From positions 62,001 to 126,000 of the forward strand of contig CAJNDO010000003.1 of NCBI GenBank assembly GCA_905221545.1: a stretch of 64,000 bases of DNA, written 5' to 3'. Both the position numbers and the translations under genes were made by a program. Source of the DNA: a bacterium (GTDB lineage Bacteria; Bacillota; Bacilli; Lactobacillales; Streptococcaceae). Positions 29,311 through 36,466 of this stretch are shown piece after piece (position 1 is the first letter of the stretch; the number at the start of each line of letters is the position of its first letter). The notes under the pieces were generated by a model that saw only the letters and a list, made by a program, of their open reading frames with translations, had not been told where the DNA came from and searched no databases.

Positions 29311-30117
29311 ATGAGTATTAAACTAATCGCCGTCGATATTGACGGAACCCTAGTCAACAGCCAAAAGGAAATCACTCCTGAAGTCTTTTCTGCCATTCAA
29401 GATGCCAAAAAAGCTGGTGTCAAAGTCGTGATTGCAACTGGCCGCCCTATCGCAGGTGTTGCCAAACTTCTGGACGACTTGCAGTTGAGAGACGAGGGTG
29501 ACTATGTGGTGACCTTCAACGGTGCCCTTGTCCAAGAAACTGCTACTGGCCATGAGATTATCAGCGAATCCTTAACCTATGAAGATTATCTAGATATGGA
29601 ATTCCTCAGTCGCAAGCTCGGTGTCCACATGCATGCCATTACCAAGGACGGTATCTACACTGCCAATCGTAATATCGGAAAATACACAGTTCACGAATCA
29701 ACCCTCGTCAGCATGCCTATCTTCTACCGCACACCTGAAGAAATGGCTGGCAAGGAAATTGTCAAATGTATGTTCATCGATGAACCAGATATTCTCGATG
29801 CTGCTATTGAAAAAATTCCTGCCGAATTTTACGAACGCTACTCCATCAACAAATCCGCTCCTTTCTACCTTGAACTCCTTAAAAAGAATGTAGATAAGGG
29901 TTCAGCTATTACTCACTTAGCTGAAAAACTAGGATTGACCAAAGATGAAACTATGGCTATTGGTGACGAAGAAAATGACCGTGCCATGCTTGAAGTCGTT
30001 GGCAACCCAGTTGTCATGGAAAATGGAAATCCAGAAATCAAAAAAATCGCCAAATACATCACCAAAACAAATGATGAATCCGGCGTAGCCCATGCCATCC
30101 GCACATGGGTACTGTAA
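29311..30117 (+). CDS. Cof-type HAD-superfamily phosphatase
   Basis: 268-residue haloacid-dehalogenase hydrolase with motif I VDIDGTLVNS, motif II ATGRP, and motif III/IV region AIGDEENDRAMLEVVGNPV, plus a type IIB cap in the middle. Probably dephosphorylates sugar phosphates or related small molecules; substrate unknown. In an operon with the HD-domain gene. Confidence 0.92.
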   Translation: MSIKLIAVDIDGTLVNSQKEITPEVFSAIQDAKKAGVKVVIATGRPIAGVAKLLDDLQLRDEGDYVVTFNGALVQETATGHEIISESLTYEDYLDMEFLSRKLGVHMHAITKDGIYTANRNIGKYTVHESTLVSMPIFYRTPEEMAGKEIVKCMFIDEPDILDAAIEKIPAEFYERYSINKSAPFYLELLKKNVDKGSAITHLAEKLGLTKDETMAIGDEENDRAMLEVVGNPVVMENGNPEIKKIAKYITKTNDESGVAHAIRTWVL

Positions 30118-30131
30118 AAGAGAAATAGACG

Positions 30132-30157
30132 AAAACCGCTCAGCTGAGCGGTTTTTG
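30132..30157. terminator. Terminator of the HD-Cof operon
   Basis: AAAACCGCTCAG and CTGAGCGGTTTT form a near-continuous palindrome with a T-run on plus and an A-run on the other side, so it can act in both directions (also for the tRNA on the minus strand). Confidence 0.85.
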
Positions 30158-30169
30158 ATATCTAATTAC

Positions 30170-30241
30170 TGCCCCCTGCTGGAATCGAACCAGCAACTAC
30201 TCCTTAGGAGGGAGTTGTTATATCCATTGAACTAAGGGAGC
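30170..30241 (-). tRNA. tRNA-Arg, anticodon CCU
   Basis: Minus strand folds as a cloverleaf: acceptor GCTCCCT with AGGGGGC, anticodon stem ACTCC/GGAGT with loop CTCCTAA (anticodon CCT), and T arm GCTGGTTCGATTCCAGC. 72 bases, discriminator A, no encoded CCA. It reads the AGG codon. Confidence 0.93.
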
Positions 30242-30246
30242 TAGAT

Positions 30247-30276
30247 AAAAACTCTGCTGAAAAAGCAGAGTTTTTT
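30247..30276 (-). terminator. Terminator of rplS
   Basis: AAAAACTCTGCT pairs with AGCAGAGTTTTT, giving a T-run on the minus strand just after rplS. It separates rplS from the tRNA-Arg gene. Confidence 0.85.
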
Positions 30277-30283
30277 AGTCGAA

Positions 30284-30631
30284 TTAACGACGGATTTCTT
30301 TGATACGAGCTGCTTTACCTTGAAGAGCACGCAAGTAGTACAATTTCGCACGACGTACTTTACCGTAACGAACAACTTCGATTTTTTCAACACGTGGAGT
30401 GTGGATTGGGAAGATACGCTCAACACCTACACCGTTAGAGATTTTACGAACTGTGTAGTTTTCTGAGATACCAGCACCTTTACGTGCGATAACAACACCT
30501 TCAAAAATCTGGATACGTTCACGGTTACCTTCGACAACTTTCGCGTGTACACGAACAGTGTCACCAGGACGGAATGATGGGATATCTGTACGAAGTTGAC
30601 CTTCAGTCAAGCTTTGGATTAATGGATTCAT
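30284..30631 (-). CDS. rplS: 50S ribosomal protein L19
   Basis: 115-residue ribosomal protein at the 30S-50S interface, with [49 protein letters not shown] and [19 protein letters not shown] all intact. Monocistronic with its own terminator and a leader hairpin upstream, consistent with autoregulation. Confidence 0.98.
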
Positions 30632-30649
30632 TTTATTCTCCTATCTTTG

Positions 30650-30725
30650 TCAATCTTGAGGAACCTTCCTCAGCGGATAAACTGTATTTTTGTGCGTCCA
30701 TTACACACAAGATACAGTTTACCAA
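30650..30725 (-). promoter_or_regulatory. Probable L19 leader RNA
   Basis: In the rplS 5' leader, TAAACTGTAT (30721-30712) pairs with ATACAGTTTA (30687-30678), and GAGGAACCTTCCTC at 30658-30671 is a second small palindrome. Position and shape fit the L19 leader class known in Firmicutes; I have not checked it against the covariance model. Confidence 0.6.
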
Positions 30726-30749
30726 ATTTCCACCAAAAAGTAAAGAAAT

Positions 30750-31079
30750 TTATAGCAGAATTCCTAAAAAAATCGCAATCAAACCACCTAGGTAGGTCAA
30801 AGCTAAATAAGAATAAAATACCTTCTTATCGCTTAACAACCTTTGGAGTTCGTCATTCAAGGTCGAAAAGGTCGTCAAACCTCCACAAAATCCAGTTGCC
30901 AAAATAGCATAGACTTCCTTAGACTCCACATGATTGTAGAATAAGCCAATCAAAAAACAACCTAAAAGATTGGCTATAAGCGTCCCGAGGGGCAATTTAG
31001 AAGCTTGATTATAGCGGGAAAAGAAATACCGTACTAAAGCTCCAAAACCACAAGTAATTGCAAGATAAATGATTACCAT
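30750..31079 (-). CDS. crcB: Fluoride channel subunit CrcB (second paralogue)
   Basis: 109-residue, four-helix Fluc/CrcB fluoride exporter. Shows the family segments GFGALVRYFFSRYN, GTLIANLLGCFLIG and the core GFCGGLTTFSTLNDE with the phenylalanine-box region. The start overlaps the preceding crcB by seven bases. Pairs of unequal CrcB proteins in Firmicutes generally form a heterodimeric channel. Confidence 0.93.
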   Translation of the reverse strand: MVIIYLAITCGFGALVRYFFSRYNQASKLPLGTLIANLLGCFLIGLFYNHVESKEVYAILATGFCGGLTTFSTLNDELQRLLSDKKVFYSYLALTYLGGLIAIFLGILL

Positions 31080-31447
31080 TTTTTCCTCCCTAGACAGTAA
31101 GCCAAAAGCAAACCTCCACCGATGCTCAAAAGCAAATACAGGACTAAACTAAGATAACGCCCTGTATCAAGCAGTTTCACAGCATCAAGCATTAGACTAG
31201 AAAAGGTTGTCAAACCTCCACAAAAACCTGTTCCCAGTGCTAAAACCAAGCCCTTACTAGTCCCCTTATAGACCAGATATCCCTTGACAATATAAATCAA
31301 GCAGAAAATTCCCAGATAATTAACAAAGAGAGTGCCCCAAGGAAAGTCTGGGCTGGCTGGTAACCAAGTGGAAACTAGATAGCGGACAAGTCCGCCCACC
31401 ATGGCAGCTAGAAAAATTCCTAGCGGATAAAATTGTTCTTTTTTCAT
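31073..31447 (-). CDS. crcB: Fluoride channel subunit CrcB (first paralogue)
   Basis: 124-residue CrcB protein with GGLVRYLVSTWLP, GTLFVNYLGIFCLIY and GTGFCGGLTTFSSLMLDA. It overlaps the chorismate mutase stop by four bases (ATGA) and its partner by seven, so all three are translated from one mRNA. No fluoride riboswitch could be seen upstream of the operon. Confidence 0.93.
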   Translation of the reverse strand: MKKEQFYPLGIFLAAMVGGLVRYLVSTWLPASPDFPWGTLFVNYLGIFCLIYIVKGYLVYKGTSKGLVLALGTGFCGGLTTFSSLMLDAVKLLDTGRYLSLVLYLLLSIGGGLLLAYCLGRKKW

Positions 31448-31710
31448 TTGATATTCTTATCCTGATAATCACGCGAACGTTTGAGTATGTCAGAAAAAGT
31501 CGCAACAATAGTCTCCTGATAGCGCCTATCCTCTACACGACTTCTAACCTTTTCAAAAATAACCTCTTCTCTCTTAGTATCTAAAATCGGTTTACCTGAA
31601 GCTTTCTTATAGGCAACTACACCCTCAACCAAATGCATTCGTTCTTCTAACAGTTTGACAATTTGGTCATCGATTTGATCAATTTCTTGGCGAATAATAT
31701 CTAAATCCAT
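31444..31710 (-). CDS. Chorismate mutase, AroQ class
   Basis: 88-residue all-helical enzyme converting chorismate to prephenate for Phe/Tyr synthesis. N-terminal RQEIDQIDDQIVKLLEERM and the following YKKASGKPILDTKREE carry the Arg, Lys and Glu positions of the AroQ active site. First gene of an operon with two crcB genes, unrelated in function but overlapping. Confidence 0.92.
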   Translation of the reverse strand: MDLDIIRQEIDQIDDQIVKLLEERMHLVEGVVAYKKASGKPILDTKREEVIFEKVRSRVEDRRYQETIVATFSDILKRSRDYQDKNIK

Positions 31711-31787
31711 ACAGTCTCCTCCTTTATTTGAATTATTTTATCAAAAAGCCACCAAATAGGCTAGTAAAATCCCAACTCTCGATAAGA

Positions 31788-31822
31788 AAAATGCACTGAT
31801 TGATTACATCAGCGCACTTTTA
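31788..31822 (-). terminator. Terminator of the flavodoxin gene
   Basis: On the minus strand GTGCGCTGAT pairs with ATCAGTGCAT and is followed by TTTTTC. It lies just after the flavodoxin stop. Confidence 0.75.
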
Positions 31823-31825
31823 TAC

Positions 31826-32269
31826 TTATCCTACTTTTGCAGCTAATTCTTCTGCGAATTGTTCCAAGCGTTCAATATCTTCTTCCTCGGCAGAAAGATC
31901 AACTTTAACACACTCTGAACCTTTTTCTGCCCCTGTTGACACAAAGACACGGTCAAAGTCATCGACAGCCTTACAGAATTCATCGTAGAAGGTATCACCT
32001 GAACCAACCACTCCGTAGATTTTACCATTCAAATTGAGATCTGCTAGGTCTTCGTAGAAGTCCATCATCTCATCTGGCAATTCTCCATCACCATAAGTAT
32101 AGGTCGCAACAATAGCGATGTCTGCCTCCAAGAAGTCTGAAGCGTCAACAGTTGTACATTCATCAACATCGACATCCAAGCCCAAGTCACGTAATTTGTC
32201 TGCTACAATATCTGCAATTTCTTCGGTATTACCGGTCATACTGGCAAATACAATTTTTGCTAATGCCAT
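31826..32269 (-). CDS. Flavodoxin
   Basis: 147-residue FMN-binding electron carrier. The phosphate loop is FASMTGNTEEIADIVADKL at residues 9-27, with ATYTYGDGELPDEM and GSGDTFYDEFCKAVDDF forming the isoalloxazine loops. Strongly acidic, as is usual. An extended -10 (TGATATAAT, 32302-32297) lies upstream on the minus strand, divergent from the pde2 promoter. Confidence 0.94.
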   Translation of the reverse strand: MALAKIVFASMTGNTEEIADIVADKLRDLGLDVDVDECTTVDASDFLEADIAIVATYTYGDGELPDEMMDFYEDLADLNLNGKIYGVVGSGDTFYDEFCKAVDDFDRVFVSTGAEKGSECVKVDLSAEEEDIERLEQFAEELAAKVG

Positions 32270-32340
32270 ATCGTCCTCCTCAATTTATCTTTCTCCATTA
32301 TATCACATCTTTTTCATTTTAAAAATAAAAATTCTTGTGC

Positions 32341-32346
32341 TACAAT
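32341..32346 (+). promoter_or_regulatory. Extended -10 of pde2
   Basis: TGCTACAAT on the plus strand, 26 bases before the pde2 ATG, back to back with the flavodoxin promoter. Confidence 0.6.
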
Positions 32347-32372
32347 GAAATGAGAAAGAATTGAGGTTATTT

Positions 32373-33308
32373 ATGGACATTTGCCATCAAATTTTAGAAA
32401 AAATCAAAGAATACGACACGATTATCATTCACCGTCATATGAAACCAGACCCTGATGCCTTGGGAAGTCAGGTGGGATTGAAAGCCTTGCTAGAACATCA
32501 TTTCCCAGAAAAAAACATTAAAGCTGTTGGTTTTGATGAACCAACCCTTACTTGGATGGCTGAAATGGATTCTGTTGAAGATAGTGCCTACCAAGGCGCC
32601 CTTGTCATCGTCTGTGATACGGCGAATACTGCTCGTATTGATGATAAGCGCTATAGTCAAGGTGATTTTCTCATTAAGATTGACCACCATCCAAATGATG
32701 ATGTATATGGTGACCTATCTTGGGTGGATACTAGTTCAAGTAGCGCTAGTGAGATGATTACCCTATTTGCTGAAACAACCCAACTGGCCCTGTCAGATAG
32801 AGCTGCTGAATTGCTCTTTGCAGGAATCGTTGGTGATACAGGTCGATTCCTCTACCCTTCTACCACTGCACGCACCCTCCGCCTGGCTGCCTCTCTGAGA
32901 GAACAGAACTTTGACTTTGCGGCTCTCACTCGCAAAATGGATACTATGAGCTACAAAATTGCTAAACTTCAAGGCTACATCTACGACCATCTGGAAGTGG
33001 ATGAAAATGGTGCAGCGCGCGTTATCCTGAGTCAAGAAATCTTGAAACAATTCAATGTGACCGATGCTGAAACTGCAGCCATTGTGGGTGCACCTGGACG
33101 TATTGACAGTGTGAGTCTCTGGGGAATTTTTGTAGAACAGGCTGATGGCCACTACCGCGTTCGCTTACGCAGTAAAATTCATCCTATCAATGAAATTGCC
33201 AAAGAACATGACGGCGGAGGCCATCCTCTAGCAAGTGGTGCCAATTCCTATAGCCTAGAAGAAAACGAAATCATCTACCAAAAATTAAAAAACTTGCTTA
33301 AAAACTGA
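32373..33308 (+). CDS. pde2: DHH-family phosphodiesterase Pde2 (pApA/nanoRNA hydrolase)
   Basis: 311-residue DHH-DHHA1 protein that in pneumococcus cleaves pApA, the product of c-di-AMP breakdown. Motifs: HRHMKPDPDALGSQVGL (DxD metal site), VCDTANTARI, the DHH triad in KIDHHPNDD, GDTGRF, and DHHA1 glycine motif HDGGGHPLASG. The start is the ATG at 32373 with GAGG seven bases upstream; the frame opens at a TTG four codons earlier, inside the ribosome site. Confidence 0.92.
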   Translation: MDICHQILEKIKEYDTIIIHRHMKPDPDALGSQVGLKALLEHHFPEKNIKAVGFDEPTLTWMAEMDSVEDSAYQGALVIVCDTANTARIDDKRYSQGDFLIKIDHHPNDDVYGDLSWVDTSSSSASEMITLFAETTQLALSDRAAELLFAGIVGDTGRFLYPSTTARTLRLAASLREQNFDFAALTRKMDTMSYKIAKLQGYIYDHLEVDENGAARVILSQEILKQFNVTDAETAAIVGAPGRIDSVSLWGIFVEQADGHYRVRLRSKIHPINEIAKEHDGGGHPLASGANSYSLEENEIIYQKLKNLLKN

Positions 33309-33403
33309 TAAAATACTTGCCAAACTTTTCAGAATCTGATAGACTAGTATGGTAACAATCTATGGCTCGCAAAGAGACCATGGCAGAAAGGAAATATTGC
33401 AAA

Positions 33404-33646
33404 ATGAAAAAAGATATCCATCCAGAATATCGCCCAGTTGTCTTCATGGACACAACTACTGGTTACCAATTCCTTAGCGGTTCAACAAAACGCTCTAACG
33501 AAACAGTTGAGTTCGAAGGCGAAACTTACCCATTGATCCGTGTGGAAATTTCATCAGACTCACACCCATTCTATACTGGACGTCAAAAGTTCACTCAAGC
33601 AGATGGACGCGTGGATCGTTTCAACAAAAAATACGGTCTCAAATAA
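33404..33646 (+). CDS. rpmE2: 50S ribosomal protein L31 type B
   Basis: 80-residue ribosomal protein starting [20 protein letters not shown]. It lacks the CxxC zinc cysteines, so it is the zinc-independent type used when zinc is scarce, or as the only L31 in streptococci. An upstream in-frame ATG adds 14 codons but the AGAAAGGA ribosome site suits the later start. Confidence 0.96.
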
Positions 33647-33650
33647 TGAT

Positions 33651-33679
33651 AAAAAGAACAGTTTCGACTGTTCTTTTTT
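33651..33679 (+). terminator. Terminator of rpmE2
   Basis: AAAAAGAACAGT pairs with ACTGTTCTTTTT around a TTCG-like loop, followed by T. Confidence 0.88.
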
Positions 33680-33718
33680 GTTTCTTGAAATTAACTGCTA
33701 TTTTCATGTTCCAGCCTC

Positions 33719-33775
33719 AAAAAAACTTTGCACTCTCGATAGACACACAATAGTTTCTATAGTATAGAGTTTTTT
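33719..33775. repeat. Palindromic repeat, left of the toxin-antitoxin pair
   Basis: 57 bp running AAAAAAACTTTGCACTCT ... TATAGAGTTTTTT. Its ends pair imperfectly. A related copy (about four of five bases the same) lies in the same orientation at 34537-34592, right after the toxin gene. Confidence 0.75.
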
Positions 33776-33776
33776 C

Positions 33777-33816
33777 TTGCCTAAAAAATATAAAAGATAT
33801 ATACTAGCTATATATC
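33777..33816 (+). promoter_or_regulatory. Promoter and operator of the toxin-antitoxin operon
   Basis: TTGCCT-N17-TATACT forms the promoter (33777-33805). An inverted repeat with 8-bp arms, GATATATA and TATATATC around CTAGC (33796-33816), covers the -10, where a RelB-type antitoxin would be expected to bind and repress its own operon. Confidence 0.78.
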
Positions 33817-33836
33817 ATATAGATTGGAGATATACC

Positions 33837-34121
33837 ATGACGACATCACTTACTAAGCAATACAATTTTAAAATCAATGAGTCATCAATGGAACAAGCTA
33901 GAGCTATCATCAAGGAAAAAGGAATGACTATGACGGATGCTATTAGTCTTTTTATCGAGCAGATTGTTCTCGAACAGGATTTGCCAATAAAAACTGCAGA
34001 AGATTTACACCGTGAGCGATTGATTCAGGAACTACAAACCCAATCTGAACGCGCCTTAAGAGAATACGAATCCGGACAAGGAACCTCCCTAGACGATATG
34101 AGGCTACGATATGGCTTATAA
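33837..34121 (+). CDS. relB: RelB/DinJ-type antitoxin
   Basis: 94-residue antitoxin. The N-terminal part (QYNFKINESSMEQARAIIKEKGMT) fits the ribbon-helix-helix of RelB/DinJ proteins with MTDAISLFIEQIV as the following helix; the C-terminal half is charged and would wrap the toxin. The ATG at 33837 has GGAG ten bases ahead; an earlier start would cover the operator. Overlaps the toxin gene by 11 bases. Confidence 0.88.
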   Translation: MTTSLTKQYNFKINESSMEQARAIIKEKGMTMTDAISLFIEQIVLEQDLPIKTAEDLHRERLIQELQTQSERALREYESGQGTSLDDMRLRYGL

Positions 34122-34470
34122 AGTAATTCTATCTACTGAAGTGAGTCAGGCAATTGACAGTATTCATGATTACATTACTACTGTTCTTTTATCACCCCAG
34201 TCTGCTAAAAATACTGTGGCCAAAATTTTAGATGGGTTAAAAAGTTTAGAAACCTTTCCTGAAGCTGGCTTTGATGCAGATGAAAAAATCGGACTTAAAA
34301 TCAATAGTAAGTACCCCACACGAGGAAAAATTATCGGTCAATATATCTTGCTTTACTTTATCGATCATACTCAAAGAACTGTTTTTCTTTCCCACTTATT
34401 CCACACAAAAAGCGACTATGTTACCTTGCTACAAAGCAAAAATAACAAAAACTCAAAATCATCATTTTAA
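34111..34470 (+). CDS. relE: RelE/ParE-family toxin
   Basis: 119-residue protein with the RelE/ParE pattern: an N-terminal pair of helices (STEVSQAIDSIHDYI, SAKNTVAKILDGLKSL), then beta strands including YILLYFIDHTQRTVFLSHLFH. Members either cut mRNA on ribosomes or poison gyrase; the sequence does not decide which. The C-terminal tail (KNNKNSKSSF) is longer than usual. Coupled to relB by overlap. Confidence 0.85.
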   Translation: MAYKVILSTEVSQAIDSIHDYITTVLLSPQSAKNTVAKILDGLKSLETFPEAGFDADEKIGLKINSKYPTRGKIIGQYILLYFIDHTQRTVFLSHLFHTKSDYVTLLQSKNNKNSKSSF

Positions 34471-34536
34471 TGTCCACTGCTCTCTTAATAGCCTTGTGAT
34501 TATAAAGAATACAGTCTTCATTTTAACTAGAAAATC

Positions 34537-34592
34537 AAAAAACTTTGCACTCTAGATAGCCACACGATGGTTTCCAGAGTACAAAGTTTTTT
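34537..34592. repeat. Palindromic repeat, right of the toxin-antitoxin pair
   Basis: 56 bp in which AAAAAACTTTG pairs with CAAAGTTTTTT and CTCT with AGAG, a good bidirectional terminator as well as a repeat. Same orientation as the copy at 33719-33775. Confidence 0.78.
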
Positions 34593-34644
34593 AATTTGAC
34601 AAGATTTAGTCTTCCTTATCTTGATTTTCAGTTCCTTACCAATA

Positions 34645-34681
34645 AAAAACTAAGCCTAGGACAATCTCCAAAGCTTAGTTT
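34645..34681 (-). terminator. Terminator of the amidase gene
   Basis: On the minus strand ACTAAGC pairs with GCTTAGT across a 17-base loop, followed by TTTTTT. It is just beyond the amidase stop. Confidence 0.7.
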
Positions 34682-34692
34682 GATGTAGTTTC

Positions 34693-36084
34693 TTAATTTC
34701 CAGCGTAATATTTTTGAATTCCTTTAATAATACCTTCAACTAACTTATCTTGGTATTGTTCACTACGGATTCGTTGGTTTTCTTCTGAATTATCCATATA
34801 ACCCAACTCTAATAACACAGCAGGTTTCGCAGTTTCACGAAGAACAGCGAAGGTGGCTTGCAAAAGCCCAGCATCTCTAGCTCCTGTCTCGGCCAAGAGA
34901 GATGAATGAAGATCTGCGGCCAAACGATTACTTTCACTCATACGGTCTGGATTATTGTGCCAGTACTGGTTAATCTTGCTCGGGTAACCAGCCTCTTCCT
35001 TATAAGAATAAGTCTGTATTCCCAGATTCAGCGTTGTGTCATTCCCAGTAGCGTTAAAATGAATACTAATAAAGAAGTCTGCATTCGTCTTATTTACCAT
35101 ACGAGAACGCTCTGTCACAAAGTCAACATCCACATCACTATCTCGAGATGTAAGAACTGTATAGCCCAGTTCCTCTAAACGTTTCCGTAATTTACGAGAG
35201 ACCTGTAAGTTCAAATCTTTTTCAGCTATTCCATAATAGTAAGCACCCGAATCACGTCCACCATGCCCAGGATCTAGGAAGATAGTTTTACTATAGTGCC
35301 CCTTTTCAAATCCTTTTGGAAGTTCTTGAACCCATTTACCATTATCTTTGAAAAAATGGCTGCTTCCATTAATAGTATAAGTTCCAGTTACATAAACGCC
35401 ATCTTCTTTAAGATAATACCAAGCTTTGTAATCCTGATCATAAATCCATTCTTTGTGAGCCATGTAGCCACCAGATTTTAGATAGTAAGAGCCAATCCAT
35501 TGCTGTTCAGCATAGTGTCCACCTGACTTGAGATAGAACCAGCTAGAGTAGTTAGGATCGTACACCCATTCTTTATCTGCCATAGCCCCACTGGATTTTA
35601 GGTAATAATTTCCCTTCCAAGCATTAGCTATCATGACACCATTTTGATCAAATGCATACCATTTACCATTGATTTGACTCCATTGGTTGGACAGATATTT
35701 TCCTGAGCCATTGGCGTAGTACCACTTGTTAGCCATCTGATACCAGCTATTTTCAAGTAAGTAACCATTCTTATCAAATAGGTAGCCCTCATAAAGAGTA
35801 TCTGTAAATTTGACACCCGTTTGACTATAATAAGTCCACTTCCCGTCTTCTTTTACCCAACCAGTTTGTAGCTTAGACTCAGTAGGAAGAGTTGGCTTTG
35901 TCTCCTGCTCACTCGAACTAGGGCTCGGGCTCGTTGGCTGGGCTTGAGAAGCGTTTGCAGAGCCAGTAGTTGAACTACCGATAGAGTTATTCGTAGAATG
36001 ACTAGCATCATTAGCTAGAACTGTTTGGCTAGTGAATCCAAGAAGAGCCAGAGCAAGAATCGTAAATTTCTTATATGATTTCAT
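34693..36084 (-). CDS. Choline-binding N-acetylmuramoyl-L-alanine amidase (Amidase_3)
   Basis: Secreted cell-wall hydrolase cutting the bond between muramic acid and the stem peptide. In 463 residues: signal peptide 1-24 (cut after VLA), a Ser/Thr/Pro-rich linker 25-72, about eight choline-binding repeats at 73-255 (for example TGWVKEDGKWTYY), and a C-terminal zinc amidase at 265-463. Zinc ligands are His274 (DPGHGG), Glu288 (IAEKDLN) and His342 (FISIHFNA); the catalytic Glu is Glu426 (LLELGYMDN). The order binding-then-catalytic and the Amidase_3 fold differ from LytA. Preceded by a long leader shared with an orphan copy at 38064-38160. Confidence 0.92.
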   Translation of the reverse strand: MKSYKKFTILALALLGFTSQTVLANDASHSTNNSIGSSTTGSANASQAQPTSPSPSSSEQETKPTLPTESKLQTGWVKEDGKWTYYSQTGVKFTDTLYEGYLFDKNGYLLENSWYQMANKWYYANGSGKYLSNQWSQINGKWYAFDQNGVMIANAWKGNYYLKSSGAMADKEWVYDPNYSSWFYLKSGGHYAEQQWIGSYYLKSGGYMAHKEWIYDQDYKAWYYLKEDGVYVTGTYTINGSSHFFKDNGKWVQELPKGFEKGHYSKTIFLDPGHGGRDSGAYYYGIAEKDLNLQVSRKLRKRLEELGYTVLTSRDSDVDVDFVTERSRMVNKTNADFFISIHFNATGNDTTLNLGIQTYSYKEEAGYPSKINQYWHNNPDRMSESNRLAADLHSSLLAETGARDAGLLQATFAVLRETAKPAVLLELGYMDNSEENQRIRSEQYQDKLVEGIIKGIQKYYAGN

Positions 36085-36090
36085 TTATAA

Positions 36091-36147
36091 CCTTTCTAGG
36101 GGAATGGAATCCCTGTGTTATTGAGTTCTTTAACTTCCTTGATGAAA
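36091..36147 (-). repeat. Leader repeat, copy 1 (amidase 5' leader)
   Basis: 57 bp that match 38064-38120 at 51 positions. On the minus strand it ends CCATTCCCCTAGAAAGG, supplying the AGAAAGG ribosome site of the amidase gene. Confidence 0.85.
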
Positions 36148-36250
36148 GAAGATTTGTTCTGCATCCTACAAACTATAATTTATAGGATGTTATGGGTTGT
36201 TTAGCTGATTTAAAGATGTGAAACCTAAAAAGTTTTGCTAAGTTGGAACA

Positions 36251-36319
36251 TTAAAAATTCAATTTCTGAACACCTAATCTCGCTTCAGATAGTTGTCGAA
36301 CAAATCTAATAGATTTCAT
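36251..36319 (-). other. Possible 22-codon leader peptide upstream of the amidase
   Basis: A small frame beginning MKSIRFVRQLSEARLG and ending in KLNF, with AAGGG eight bases before its ATG. It lies within the long 5' leader of the amidase gene, right after the predicted promoter. I do not recognise the peptide. It could be a translated leader or the remnant of a lost gene. Confidence 0.4.
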
Positions 36320-36336
36320 CGAAAGCATCCCTTTAT

Positions 36337-36342
36337 ATTATA
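36337..36342 (-). promoter_or_regulatory. Promoter -10 of the amidase gene
   Basis: TATAAT on the minus strand inside TTAGTGTATAATA, a sequence found again at 38151-38156 ahead of the orphan leader. No clear -35. It implies a leader of nearly 250 bases. Confidence 0.6.
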
Positions 36343-36417
36343 CACTAAATTTAGAAGAAATCTTCTCAAACATCTGAATTTAAAATAAATCTAGTTCCTA
36401 TTAGTACCGAATTTTAG

Positions 36418-36446
36418 TTTACTCTGCCCAGTAGAGATGTTATAAT
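36418..36446 (+). promoter_or_regulatory. Promoter of the CAP-domain gene
   Basis: TTTACT-N17-TATAAT with TG one base before the -10, followed by AGGAGGA as ribosome site just ahead of the ATG at 36467. Confidence 0.8.
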
Positions 36447-36466
36447 AAAAAATAGGAGGACACAAA

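Noticed and set aside
31711..31787. Fluoride riboswitch ahead of the chorismate mutase-crcB operon
   Set aside because: Looked for the conserved GG-GAUGG core and pseudoknot; not found.
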